From JBCBUE01 sp039818285 (GTDB lineage Bacteria > Planctomycetota > Phycisphaerae > Phycisphaerales > Phycisphaeraceae): a DNA stretch of 40,292 nucleotides. Position numbers and translations under genes: made by a program. Of this stretch, positions 8,027 to 14,985 are shown piece after piece (the stretch's first letter is position 1; each line of letters begins with the position of its first letter). The stretch lies in contig JBCBUE010000028.1 in the NCBI GenBank assembly GCA_039818285.1, forward strand, positions 1 through 40,292, in the 5' to 3' direction. The notes beneath the pieces were generated by a model that did no database searches, was not told the DNA's origin, and saw only the letters and a program-made list of their open reading frames with translations.

Positions 8027-9232
8027 ATGTCCATCTCCGGCAACGCCGTCGTCGGCCAGTCCGGCGGCCCCACCGCCGTCATCAATCAGTCCATGGTCGG
8101 CGTCGTCGAGGGCCTCCGCGCCCACGGCAACGGCAACGTCGCCAAGATCCTCGGCGCCAAGCACGCCGTCGCCGGCATCGTCAAGTCCGATTTCATCGAC
8201 CTCACCGACACGCCCCAGGCCACGCTCGATCTCGTCGCCGGCACCCCCTCCTCCGCCCTCGGCTCGTCCCGCGACAAGCCCGACGCCGCCTACTGCGAGC
8301 GCATCTTCGAGGCCTTCGAGAAAAACGACGTCCGCTACTTCTTCTACATCGGCGGCAACGACTCATCCGACACCTGCCGCATCGTCAACGAGGTCGCCAA
8401 GTCCAAGGGCTACGACCTCCGCGCCTATCACGTCCCCAAGACCATCGACAACGACCTGATGGTCAACGACCACACTCCCGGCTTCGGCTCGGCCGCCAAG
8501 TTTGTCGCCCAGGCCCTCATGGGCGACAACCTCGACAACAAGGCCCTGCCCGGCGTCAAGGTCGACATCATCATGGGCCGACACGCCGGCTTCCTCACCG
8601 CCGCCAGCATGCTCGGCCGCCAGGACGCGACCGACGGCCCGCACCTGATCTACGTCCCCGAGGCCCCGCTCTCCATCGACAAGCTCATGAGCGACGTCGA
8701 CCGCATCTACAAGGCACAAGGCCGCTGCCTCATCGCCATGAGCGAGGGCGTCCACGACGCCGACGGCACGCCGCTGGCCGCGAAGCTCGCCGAGGAGTCG
8801 GGCACCGAGATCGAGAAAGACTCCCACGGCAACATCCAGCTCTCCGGCTCGGGCGCCCTGGGCGACTTCATCTCCACCGCCATCAAGACCAAGCTCGGCA
8901 TCAAGCGCGTCCGCGCTGACACGCTGGGCTACATGCAGCGCTCTTTCGCCGGCTGCGTCTCGGCGTCCGACGCCGCCGAGGCCCGCGCCGCCGGCTACAA
9001 GGCCGCCGAGCTCGCCTGCACCGGCGAGCATTCCGATGGCTCGATCGCCATGCTCCGCACCGACGACCCGTACGCCATGCGGTACGAGCGCATCGAGATC
9101 AGCGACATCGCCGCCAAGACCAAGCACCTCGACACCAAGTACGTCGTCGACGGCTGCGACATCGACGAGAGCTTCCGCGCCTACGCCGCACCGATCGTGG
9201 GTGATCTCCCGCCGGTGGGCAAGCTGTTCTGA
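8027..9232 (+). CDS. 6-phosphofructokinase, probably pyrophosphate-dependent
   Basis: The enzyme phosphorylates fructose 6-phosphate to fructose 1,6-bisphosphate. Visible motifs are the N-terminal GQSGGPTAVIN (residues 10-20), GGND (109-112), PKTIDND (137-143) and MGRHAGFL. Lys in PKTIDND is characteristic of pyrophosphate-using members. The phosphoryl-donor motif is GGND, not the GGDG of ATP enzymes or the GGDD of classical PPi enzymes; Asp112 keeps the PPi-type second position. At 401 residues it is in the short PFP range. The PPi reaction is reversible, so the enzyme could serve glycolysis and gluconeogenesis. The stop overlaps the start of the acetyltransferase gene. The donor assignment is an inference from motifs. 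Confidence 0.88.
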   Translation: MSISGNAVVGQSGGPTAVINQSMVGVVEGLRAHGNGNVAKILGAKHAVAGIVKSDFIDLTDTPQATLDLVAGTPSSALGSSRDKPDAAYCERIFEAFEKNDVRYFFYIGGNDSSDTCRIVNEVAKSKGYDLRAYHVPKTIDNDLMVNDHTPGFGSAAKFVAQALMGDNLDNKALPGVKVDIIMGRHAGFLTAASMLGRQDATDGPHLIYVPEAPLSIDKLMSDVDRIYKAQGRCLIAMSEGVHDADGTPLAAKLAEESGTEIEKDSHGNIQLSGSGALGDFISTAIKTKLGIKRVRADTLGYMQRSFAGCVSASDAAEARAAGYKAAELACTGEHSDGSIAMLRTDDPYAMRYERIEISDIAAKTKHLDTKYVVDGCDIDESFRAYAAPIVGDLPPVGKLF

Positions 9233-9696
9233 TGCCCAGCACGCGACCCGTCAGCATCCGGCCCGCCGTCGCCGACGACCTGCCCGCGATGGCGGCTCTC
9301 CTGGCGGCGCTGTTCGCCCAGGAGCACGAGTTCGCGCCGGACCCCGACAAGCAGATCGCCGGCCTGCAAGCCATCCTCGACGACCCCCGCGTCGGCCAAC
9401 TCCTCGTCGCCGAGCTCGACCGGCAGGTCGTGGGCGTGGTCAACCTGCTGTGGATCGTCTCGACCGCGATCGGTGGCCCGGCGGCGATCCTTGAAGACTT
9501 CGTGGTCGACCCCGCCCGGCGTGGCCACGGGATCGGCTCACGCCTGCTCGACGAGGCGGTCCGTGTCGCGACCGAGGCGGGCTGCGGACGTCTCGCGCTG
9601 TTGACCGACCACGACAACGCCCCCGCCCAACGCCTCTACGAACGTCACGGCTTCGCCCGCTCGACCATGCTCGCGATGTCCCGGCCATTGCCCTAG
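9232..9696 (+). CDS. GNAT-family N-acetyltransferase
   Basis: A 154-residue single-domain GNAT protein. The acetyl-CoA loop (motif A) is RRGHGIG near residue 99, preceded by the beta strand ILEDFVVDPA. The C-terminal part has NAPAQRLYERHGF, a typical motif B ending. The start codon shares one base with the phosphofructokinase stop (TGATG), so the two are translationally coupled. The acceptor is unknown; proximity to the kinase does not establish it as the substrate. Confidence 0.85.
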   Translation: MPSTRPVSIRPAVADDLPAMAALLAALFAQEHEFAPDPDKQIAGLQAILDDPRVGQLLVAELDRQVVGVVNLLWIVSTAIGGPAAILEDFVVDPARRGHGIGSRLLDEAVRVATEAGCGRLALLTDHDNAPAQRLYERHGFARSTMLAMSRPLP

Positions 9697-9976
9697 CCAG
9701 AGCGCGCCGCGGCAGCCCCCGCCAAGGATCGCCCGATAACGGCCGCGGCCCTGTTCAACTCAAGCGACCGCGTCGGGTTCGATCGTGCGCCGAGTTTGAC
9801 TTGCGCCGGTTGTGCGTGTCCGGGCGGCGATTGGTTCGCCTGTGTCGTCGGTGGGGCCGGGGGCGTCTTTTCGTGTCGTGCCGATTAAGGGAGGGCCCGT
9901 AGCGGTCGATGATTCAGCAGTCGGGAAGGAGAGACACCCGACCTGGAGGGACCCTGGGAGAAAGGGTAAACCGCGT
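9697..9976 (+). other. Intergenic region and leader of the HTH-receiver gene, with a hairpin
   Basis: No gene is supported in these 280 nt. The last 60 nt are purine-rich (AAGGAGAG, GGAGGG, GGGAGAAAGGG), as expected of a translated leader. A stem GTCGGG/CCCGAC at 9920-9942 places AAGGAGAG in its loop, but that run is about 45 nt before the ATG at 9977, too far to act as its ribosome site. The run GGGAGAAAGGG, ending 10 nt before the ATG, is the better site. I cannot place a promoter with confidence. Confidence 0.4.
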
Positions 9977-10555
9977 ATGCCACGACAGAAAGACATCCTG
10001 ACCACCGGCGAGGTCGCGAAGATCTGCAACGTCGCCCCCCGCACCGTCTCCAAGTGGTTCGATTCCGGCCAGCTCCGCGGCTACCGGATCCCGGGCTCCA
10101 AGGACCGTCGCATCCCCCTCAACGCCCTCATCCGATTCATGAAGGCCCACCACATCCCGATGGACAACCTCCAGTCGGGCCGGGTCCGCGTGCTGATCGT
10201 CGATGGCGAGTCGGAGATCCTCGACGTCCTCGAGAAGGTCCTCGTCGAGCAGGCGAGCTACGACGTCAAGACGGCGCACACCGGCTTCGCGGCCGGCGTC
10301 GAGTGCGAGAAGTTCCGCCCGCACGTCATGCTCGTCGACATGCACCTGTCCGACGTCAAGGGCGAGGACATCCTCAAGCTCGTCAAGGACAACGCCGACC
10401 TCCCGGGCACCCAGGTCATCGCGATGAGCGGCAAGCTCACCGACGGCCAGGCCCAGCACCTGATGAACAACGGCTTCGACGGCTACCTCCGCAAGCCGTT
10501 CCACGTGCGTCAGGTCATCGAGCAGATCGAACGCGCCCACGCCAGCCCGGTGTGA
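9977..10555 (+). CDS. DNA-binding response regulator with N-terminal excisionase-type HTH
   Basis: A 192-residue protein with inverted domain order: a MerR/excisionase-type HTH first (residues 7-58, with TTGEVAKICNVAPRTVSKWF and RRIPLNALIRFMKAH), then a CheY-like receiver (70-190). In the receiver Asp121 (LVDMH) is the probable phosphoacceptor, Asp76 lies in the acid pocket, Ser151 is the switch residue and Lys173 (RKPF) is conserved; the first acidic pair reads DGE, not DD. It probably binds DNA in response to a histidine kinase not seen here. The start is the ATG that begins the HTH; earlier in-frame codons give non-homologous sequence. A terminator lies 100 nt after the stop. Confidence 0.85.
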   Translation: MPRQKDILTTGEVAKICNVAPRTVSKWFDSGQLRGYRIPGSKDRRIPLNALIRFMKAHHIPMDNLQSGRVRVLIVDGESEILDVLEKVLVEQASYDVKTAHTGFAAGVECEKFRPHVMLVDMHLSDVKGEDILKLVKDNADLPGTQVIAMSGKLTDGQAQHLMNNGFDGYLRKPFHVRQVIEQIERAHASPV

Positions 10556-10575
10556 GCAGAACCATACTCTCGCCT

Positions 10576-10692
10576 CGCGGTACGGACACCGCGAGACGCC
10601 AGGCGTCACGGACGATCCCAGGGTGGAACCCCGGACGCAGCCAGGCAATCCGACGACCCCGCTTGTGGAGGCGCAGGCGGGGTTGTTGTTTT
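10576..10692 (+). ncRNA. Candidate structured RNA or 3' UTR
   Basis: After the regulator stop, a TACTCT hexamer (10564-10569) is followed by a dense run of perfect stems: CTCGCGGT/ACCGCGAG around a 6-nt loop, then the near-palindrome GACGCC-A-GGCGTC, then GGGT/ACCC, and finally the intrinsic terminator at 10656. The stretch of about 115 nt has the length and layout of a small RNA. It does not match any RNA family I know; I looked for signal-recognition-particle and common riboswitch motifs without success. It could equally be a structured 3' end of the regulator mRNA. Confidence 0.25.
10656..10692 (+). terminator. Rho-independent terminator
   Basis: The stem ACCCCGCTTG / CAGGCGGGGT (10 bp with one G-U pair) has an 8-nt loop and is followed by TTGTTGTTTT. 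It is oriented to end the transcript of the HTH-receiver gene or of the RNA candidate that precedes it. Confidence 0.8.
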
Positions 10693-10693
10693 G

Positions 10694-10780
10694 GTTAGGC
10701 GCTAGGGGTTAGGCGCTGGGCGCTAGGCCACACCTCGGCACCCAGACCTAGCGCCGAGCGCCTAAACGCTAGCGCCTAGC
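10694..10780. repeat. 34-bp imperfect inverted repeat built from TAGGCGCTAG units
   Basis: Two 34-nt arms (10694-10727 and 10747-10780) match as inverted repeats at 30 of 34 positions and are separated by 19 nt. Each arm itself contains two or three copies of a unit related to the near-palindrome TAGGCGCTAG. The right arm covers the egtD stop codon (10776-10778). It lies directly after the plus-strand terminator, between two converging genes. It looks like a REP- or MITE-like palindromic element, or a large transcription-stopping hairpin. No transposase is near. Confidence 0.75.
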
Positions 10781-11747
10781 TCCGCACCTCGTAGTACCGC
10801 ACGGCGAACCAGCCGCGGTCGTCGGTCCAGTAGCCGACGGGCTCGAAGGCGTCGGCGATCAGGTCGAACGAGTGGCGGGTGTACTTGTGGCTGAGCTCGG
10901 TGCGGATCGTCTCGCCGGCCGCGAAGGCGAAGCGTTGGCCGGCGAGGGTGAAGGCGGTGTCGCGCTCGGCGACGAGGTGCATCTCGATGCGGGACTTGGC
11001 GTCGTTCCAGTCGGCGCGGTGGGTGAAGGCGGCCGCGTCGAGGTCGGCGTCGGCGAGGCGGGCGAGGTGGATCAGGGCGTTGACGTTGAAGGCGGCGGTG
11101 ACGCCGTGCTCGTCGTTGTAGGCGCGGCGGAGGACGTCGGCGTCCTTGCGGAGGTCGGTGCCGATGAGCAGGCCGCCCTCGGGGCCCACTAGTTCGGCGA
11201 GCAGATTGAGGAAGGTGCGGGCGTCGTCGGCGCGGAAGTTGCCGATGGTCGAGCCCGGGAAATAGACCACGCGCTTGCGCTCGGGGCGGGGGGCGTCGGG
11301 CAGCTCGACGCGGTGGGTGTAGTCGGCGCAGACGGGGAGGATGTCGATGTCGGTGTATCGCTCGGCGAGGCGGTGGGCGGACTCGAGCAGGTGCTTGCGC
11401 GAGATCTCGATGGGGGCGTAGGCGACGGGGTCGTCGAGGGCGTCGAGCAGGAGGTGGACCTTGGCCGACGAGCCGGAGCCGGGCTCGGCGAGGTAGGCGT
11501 TGGGGCCGATGGCGCTGGCGATGTCGGTCGCGTGGTCGCGCATGATGGTGAGTTCGGTGCGCGTGGGGTAGTAGGCGTCGAGCTCGGTGATGCGGTCGAA
11601 GAGGTGGCTGCCGACGCGGTCGTAGAAGAGCTTGCAGGGCAGCGTGGGCTGTTGCTCGGAGAGGCCGGCGACGGCCTCGGCGACGAGGTCGCCGACGGGC
11701 GGGTGCAGGTCGAGCAGGCGCGGCGGGGCGGCGGTGAAGGTCGTGAT
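10776..11747 (-). CDS. egtD: L-histidine N-alpha-methyltransferase (ergothioneine synthesis)
   Basis: EgtD trimethylates histidine to hercynine with S-adenosylmethionine. The N-terminal signature FYDRVGSHLFDRITELD and YYPTRTE are present, followed by the SAM-binding EPGSGSSAKV, YFPGSTIGNF and the hercynine-site region. The first ATG in the frame (11543) would remove the conserved N-terminus, and no ATG, GTG or TTG exists between it and the upstream stop. ATC at 11747, 6 nt after AGGGGA, gives 323 residues, close to the usual length (about 320). An alternative is CTG at 11798, which overlaps the egtB stop. Both are unusual; a base change or sequencing error is possible. It follows egtB by about 50 nt on the same strand. 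The last codons and stop lie in the inverted repeat. Confidence 0.85.
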   Translation of the reverse strand: MTTFTAAPPRLLDLHPPVGDLVAEAVAGLSEQQPTLPCKLFYDRVGSHLFDRITELDAYYPTRTELTIMRDHATDIASAIGPNAYLAEPGSGSSAKVHLLLDALDDPVAYAPIEISRKHLLESAHRLAERYTDIDILPVCADYTHRVELPDAPRPERKRVVYFPGSTIGNFRADDARTFLNLLAELVGPEGGLLIGTDLRKDADVLRRAYNDEHGVTAAFNVNALIHLARLADADLDAAAFTHRADWNDAKSRIEMHLVAERDTAFTLAGQRFAFAAGETIRTELSHKYTRHSFDLIADAFEPVGYWTDDRGWFAVRYYEVRS

Positions 11748-11794
11748 GGCGTTCCCCTGATCAAAGAACGTGGGTGTGGGCGAGCGACGTCGGG

Positions 11795-13156
11795 TCAGAG
11801 CGAGCGGGCGAGCCGGACGCCGGTGAACTGCCAGCGGGCGGCGGGGTCGAAGAAGTTGCGATAGGTCGGGCGGATGTGGGACGCGGGCGTGGCGACCGAT
11901 CCGCCACGCAGGACGTATTGGTTACACATGAACTTGCCGTTGTACTCGCCGAGGGCGCCGGGCAGCGGGGCGTAGCCGGGATAGCCGACGTAGGGCGAGG
12001 ACGTCCACTCCCAGACGGTGCCGAAGGGCTGGAGGAGGTTTGGCGGCTTGGCGGTCTGGTGGCTTGGTGACTGAGTTGCCGGGCGGGGGTGGAAGTCGAG
12101 GGTGTCGGCGAAGTGGCCATCGGGGGCTGCGCCGGGGTTGGTGGTGAAGGCGTCGCGGCAGGCGACTTCCCACTCGGCTTCGGTTGGGAGTCGGTGGCCG
12201 GCCCAGCGGGCGTAGGCGTCGGCCTCGAAGAAGCTGAGGTGGCAGGCGGGCTCGTCGGGGTCCAGCGGGACGGGGCCGTGCATCGTGAATTGCATCCACC
12301 GGCCGGTGCCCACGGCGTCGTCGCGATACCAGTAGATGGGGTGTTTCCAGCCCTGCTGCTGGACGGTCGCCCAGCCGAGGCTCAGCCAGAGGTCGTGGCG
12401 GTCGTACCCGCCGTCGTCGATGAAGGCGAGGAACTCGGCGTTGGTGACCGTGCGGTTGGCGACCGCGAAGGGCTCAAGCCAGTGCTTGTGCCTCGGCGTC
12501 TCGTTATCGAAGCAGAAGCCGTCGTGGTCCGCGGGCAGGCCGACGGCGTTCATGCCGCCGGGGTGATCGACCCAAGCGAGCGGTGCGCTTGAGGCGGGCT
12601 CGGAGACGGACTCGGTGGCGTGATAGGCGGGCAGCAGGGGGTTGGAGGAGAAGACGTGCTTGAGGTCGGTGACCATCAGCTCCTGGTGCTGCTGCTCGTG
12701 GTGCAGGCCGAGGACCATGACGTCGTTGAACTCGGCTTGCTGCTCGGGGTCGAACGCCGGGGAGCGATCGATGAGATCGAGGACGGCGTCGTCGATCGTG
12801 CGGCGGTAGTCGAGCACCTCATGGACGGTGGGGCGCGAGAGCTTGCCGCGGGCCGGTCGGCAGTGCATCGGGCCCACGGTGTTGTAGTAGCTGTTGAAGA
12901 GGAAGTCGTATCGCGGGTGAAACTCGGCGTAGTCGGGGTGGAACCGCTTGAGGACGAATCGCTCGAAGAACCAGGTGGTGTGGGCGAGGTGCCACTTGGT
13001 GGGGCTGACGTCCTCGCAGGACTGGATGCAGAAGTCCTCGACGGCGAGGGGGCGGGTGATGGCGAGGGTGGCGGCGCGGACGCGGCGGAAGCGATCGGGC
13101 AGCGTGGCCGCCGGGGCGTGGCGAGGTGGCGTGGCGGCGGGAGTGCTCGCGGTCAT
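11795..13156 (-). CDS. egtB: Ergothioneine biosynthesis sulfoxide synthase EgtB
   Basis: EgtB is a mononuclear iron enzyme that joins hercynine to the thiol of gamma-glutamylcysteine or cysteine using oxygen. The N-terminal DinB-like domain shows KWHLAHTTWFFE (residues 54-65) and the metal motif HHEQQHQE (152-159, HX3HXE). The C-terminal formylglycine-generating-enzyme fold begins near 200, and ends with WEWTSSPYVGYPGY and VLRGGSVATPASHIRPTYRNFF. At 453 residues the length is normal. It starts the egtB-egtD transcript; no egtC, egtA or egtE lies in the window. A TAGCGT hexamer (13184-13189) with TTGCCC 17 nt further upstream is a plausible promoter, giving a leader of about 20 nt. Confidence 0.93.
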   Translation of the reverse strand: MTASTPAATPPRHAPAATLPDRFRRVRAATLAITRPLAVEDFCIQSCEDVSPTKWHLAHTTWFFERFVLKRFHPDYAEFHPRYDFLFNSYYNTVGPMHCRPARGKLSRPTVHEVLDYRRTIDDAVLDLIDRSPAFDPEQQAEFNDVMVLGLHHEQQHQELMVTDLKHVFSSNPLLPAYHATESVSEPASSAPLAWVDHPGGMNAVGLPADHDGFCFDNETPRHKHWLEPFAVANRTVTNAEFLAFIDDGGYDRHDLWLSLGWATVQQQGWKHPIYWYRDDAVGTGRWMQFTMHGPVPLDPDEPACHLSFFEADAYARWAGHRLPTEAEWEVACRDAFTTNPGAAPDGHFADTLDFHPRPATQSPSHQTAKPPNLLQPFGTVWEWTSSPYVGYPGYAPLPGALGEYNGKFMCNQYVLRGGSVATPASHIRPTYRNFFDPAARWQFTGVRLARSL

Positions 13157-13183
13157 GGTCGGTCCGGCCGTGGCGATGGTGTC

Positions 13184-13212
13184 ACGCTAGAGGTGGAATC
13201 GAGCGGGGGCAA
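13184..13212 (-). promoter_or_regulatory. Candidate promoter of egtB
   Basis: On the minus strand TTGCCC (13212-13207) and TAGCGT (13189-13184) are separated by 17 nt, the usual sigma-70 spacing. Transcription would begin about 20 nt before the egtB ATG. It partly faces the promoter of the plus-strand isomerase gene at 13245. Confidence 0.45.
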
Positions 13213-13244
13213 CCCGCGTGGCAAAAAGGGGTGCGGGAGGTTGC

Positions 13245-13250
13245 TACCCT
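13245..13250 (+). promoter_or_regulatory. Candidate -10 hexamer TACCCT of the TIM-barrel gene
   Basis: TACCCT lies 29 nt before the ATG at 13280, so the leader would be about 24 nt and would contain the strong ribosome site AAGGAGAA 7 nt before the ATG. Confidence 0.4.
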
Positions 13251-13279
13251 TCGTCGGTCGCATTCAAGGAGAACCCGCC

Positions 13280-14044
13280 ATGACCACGACCGCCGCGCAC
13301 GATTTCGGCGTGCAGAGCTACTGCTTCCGGACCACGAAAGACAATGCCGTGCTGGCCGGCCAGGTCAGGGACCTGGGGCTGGACAAGGTCGAGCTGTGCG
13401 CGGTGCACGCCGACTTCGGCGACCCCAAGGGGTTCGAGGCGATCGTGAAGACCTACGCCGACGCGGGCGTGTCGATCGTGTCGCTGGGGGTGCAGACGTT
13501 CGTCGGTGACGCGACCGAGCGGGCGTGGTTCGACTGCGCCGCGGCCGCGGGCGCCAAGCACATCTCGGCGCACTTCAAGGTCGACAGCTTCGCTGAGGCG
13601 GTGCCCAAGACCGCGGCGCTCTGCGAGGAGTACGGCGTCCGCTTGGCGATCCACTGCCACGGCGGTTTCATGTTCGGCGGGTCGCCGGACGTGTTGAGTC
13701 ACCTGCTCGAGCTGGGCGGGCCATCGATCGGCCTGTGCCTCGACACGGCGTGGTGCCTGCAGATCGGGCCCAAGCGCGGCAAGCCCGTGCAGTGGGCGGC
13801 CGAGACGTTCAAGGGTCGCGTCTACGGCGTGCATTACAAGGACTTCGTGTTTGACCGCGACGCGACGTGGAACGACGTGATCGTCGGCACGGGGAACCTC
13901 GATCTGCCGGCGTTCGTGAAAGCGCTCGATTCGACGGACTTCGACGGGTACGCGGTAATCGAATACGAGGCCGATCCGGACAATCCGCTGCCGGCGCTGA
14001 CCAAGTGCGTCGAGCAGATGCGCGAGCAGACGGCCACCGCTTGA
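13280..14044 (+). CDS. Sugar phosphate isomerase/epimerase (xylose isomerase-like TIM barrel)
   Basis: A 254-residue AP-endonuclease-2-type TIM-barrel protein. The start is fixed by AAGGAGAA 7 nt upstream; the open frame continues well before it without homology. Visible barrel elements are FGVQSYCFR, the strand-loop VELCAVHADFGDP, HISAHF, LAIHCHGGFM, and the metal-ligand-like CLDTAW, VHYKDF and VIEYEAD near the C-terminal strands. Members isomerise or epimerise sugars, inositols or related compounds using a divalent metal. The substrate is not deducible. Its stop codon directly abuts the stop of the converging membrane protein gene (TGATCA). Confidence 0.85.
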   Translation: MTTTAAHDFGVQSYCFRTTKDNAVLAGQVRDLGLDKVELCAVHADFGDPKGFEAIVKTYADAGVSIVSLGVQTFVGDATERAWFDCAAAAGAKHISAHFKVDSFAEAVPKTAALCEEYGVRLAIHCHGGFMFGGSPDVLSHLLELGGPSIGLCLDTAWCLQIGPKRGKPVQWAAETFKGRVYGVHYKDFVFDRDATWNDVIVGTGNLDLPAFVKALDSTDFDGYAVIEYEADPDNPLPALTKCVEQMREQTATA

Positions 14045-14467
14045 TCACCCGGCTGCGGGCACGCCGTCGAACCTGGCTTTGGCCTCGGGCCGGCTGAGCA
14101 CGATGATGCTGAAAACGCCCAGCACGGTGCCGAAGGGCATGAACAGGCACTGGATCCCCGAGGTGACGAAGCAGAATTGGTAGCGTCGGCGAGCCTTGAT
14201 ACGCCGGCCGCAGATCAGGGACAGGACGGCGATCGCCCATGCCGGCAGGATGAAGCAGAACGGGAAGAGGATGAAGATCCACGGGAAGAAGGGCGGCGGG
14301 GGCGGCTGATCATCGGGGAAGTCGACGAAGAGGAAGACCAGGCCCATCGCGACGTGGAGCAGCGGGAAGCAGCCGATGAGGGCGGCGATGCCGGCGACGA
14401 TGTAGTTGAAGACGCCAAGCAGGTCGAGGTGCTGGTCGGTCGAGTCGCGTGCGATGGGTTCGTTCAT
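14045..14467 (-). CDS. Small multi-span membrane protein, paralogue of the next gene
   Basis: A 140-residue protein with four hydrophobic stretches. After a polar N-terminus it shows LLGVFNYIVAGIAALIGCFP, a Pro-rich loop (PPPPPF near residue 60), and a C-terminal region with GRRIKARRRYQFC and MPFGTVLGVFSIIVL. The layout recalls DUF4870-type small membrane proteins. It is clearly related to the protein of 14516-14968. The start ATG lacks a strong ribosome site. It is the last gene of the four-gene minus-strand run, 48 nt after its paralogue. No function is known. Confidence 0.7.
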   Translation of the reverse strand: MNEPIARDSTDQHLDLLGVFNYIVAGIAALIGCFPLLHVAMGLVFLFVDFPDDQPPPPPFFPWIFILFPFCFILPAWAIAVLSLICGRRIKARRRYQFCFVTSGIQCLFMPFGTVLGVFSIIVLSRPEAKARFDGVPAAG

Positions 14468-14515
14468 GCGTTCGCCGCCGGGTCGATCGCATCGTGGAAG
14501 GTCGGCGGAGCCAGC

Positions 14516-14968
14516 CTAGTCATTGCCGATGGCTTGGGCTTGGTCGAACTCGGCTTTCTTGTCGGTTTGCAGCAGGAAGATGATGGTGGTGACGCCAAGG
14601 GCGGTGCCGAGGGGCATGTTGAGGCACTGGAGGATGGCGTTGACGAGGCAGAGGGTGTGGCCGCGCCTGGCTCGCAGGCGGCCGGCGCAGAGGAAGGCGA
14701 GCGCGGCGTAGACGATCGGGAACACGGCGCAGGAACCCATCAGAAAGAAGATGAATTCCGGCGGCGGCGCGTTGGGGTCGTTGTCGAACTCCGAACCGTC
14801 GATCACGCCCGAGATCATGAGCACGCCCAGCACGATGTAGAACACCGGGCACAGCGTGACCAGCAGCATCAGCCCGCCGTAGACGTAGTTGAGGATGCCG
14901 AGCACGTCGAAGACGCCGGAGCGAGGCGGCGGGGCGGACGGCGTGACAGGCGGCGTCGGGTCTTCCAT
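14516..14968 (-). CDS. Small multi-span membrane protein, paralogue of the neighbouring gene
   Basis: A 150-residue protein with the same plan as its neighbour: polar Pro-rich N-terminus, VLGILNYVYGG, a first pair of spans, an acidic Pro/Asn-rich loop (FDNDPNAPPP near 75), and a second pair of spans with CAGRLRARRGHTLC and MPLGTALGVTTIIFLL. The start ATG has GAGGAGGG 7 nt upstream; longer in-frame starts run into the antisense of the lipoprotein gene. It lies 17 nt after the peptide-binding lipoprotein stop, so the two are likely co-transcribed. It resembles DUF4870-type proteins; function unknown. Confidence 0.75.
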   Translation of the reverse strand: MEDPTPPVTPSAPPPRSGVFDVLGILNYVYGGLMLLVTLCPVFYIVLGVLMISGVIDGSEFDNDPNAPPPEFIFFLMGSCAVFPIVYAALAFLCAGRLRARRGHTLCLVNAILQCLNMPLGTALGVTTIIFLLQTDKKAEFDQAQAIGND

Positions 14969-14985
14969 GCGGGTCCCTCCTCGGG

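Noticed and set aside
10040..10075. tRNA-like GGTTCGATTCC stretch
   Set aside because: It is coding sequence for the HTH of the response regulator and has no cloverleaf around it.
10576..10692. Signal recognition particle RNA
   Set aside because: Length and a GGAA loop fit loosely, but the conserved bases around that loop are missing.
10694..10780. CRISPR-like array
   Set aside because: The repeated units are inverted and adjacent, without regular spacers or cas genes.
12620..13279. In-frame extension of the TIM-barrel gene antisense to egtB
   Set aside because: The extension has no homology and lies opposite egtB; AAGGAGAA fixes the start at 13280.
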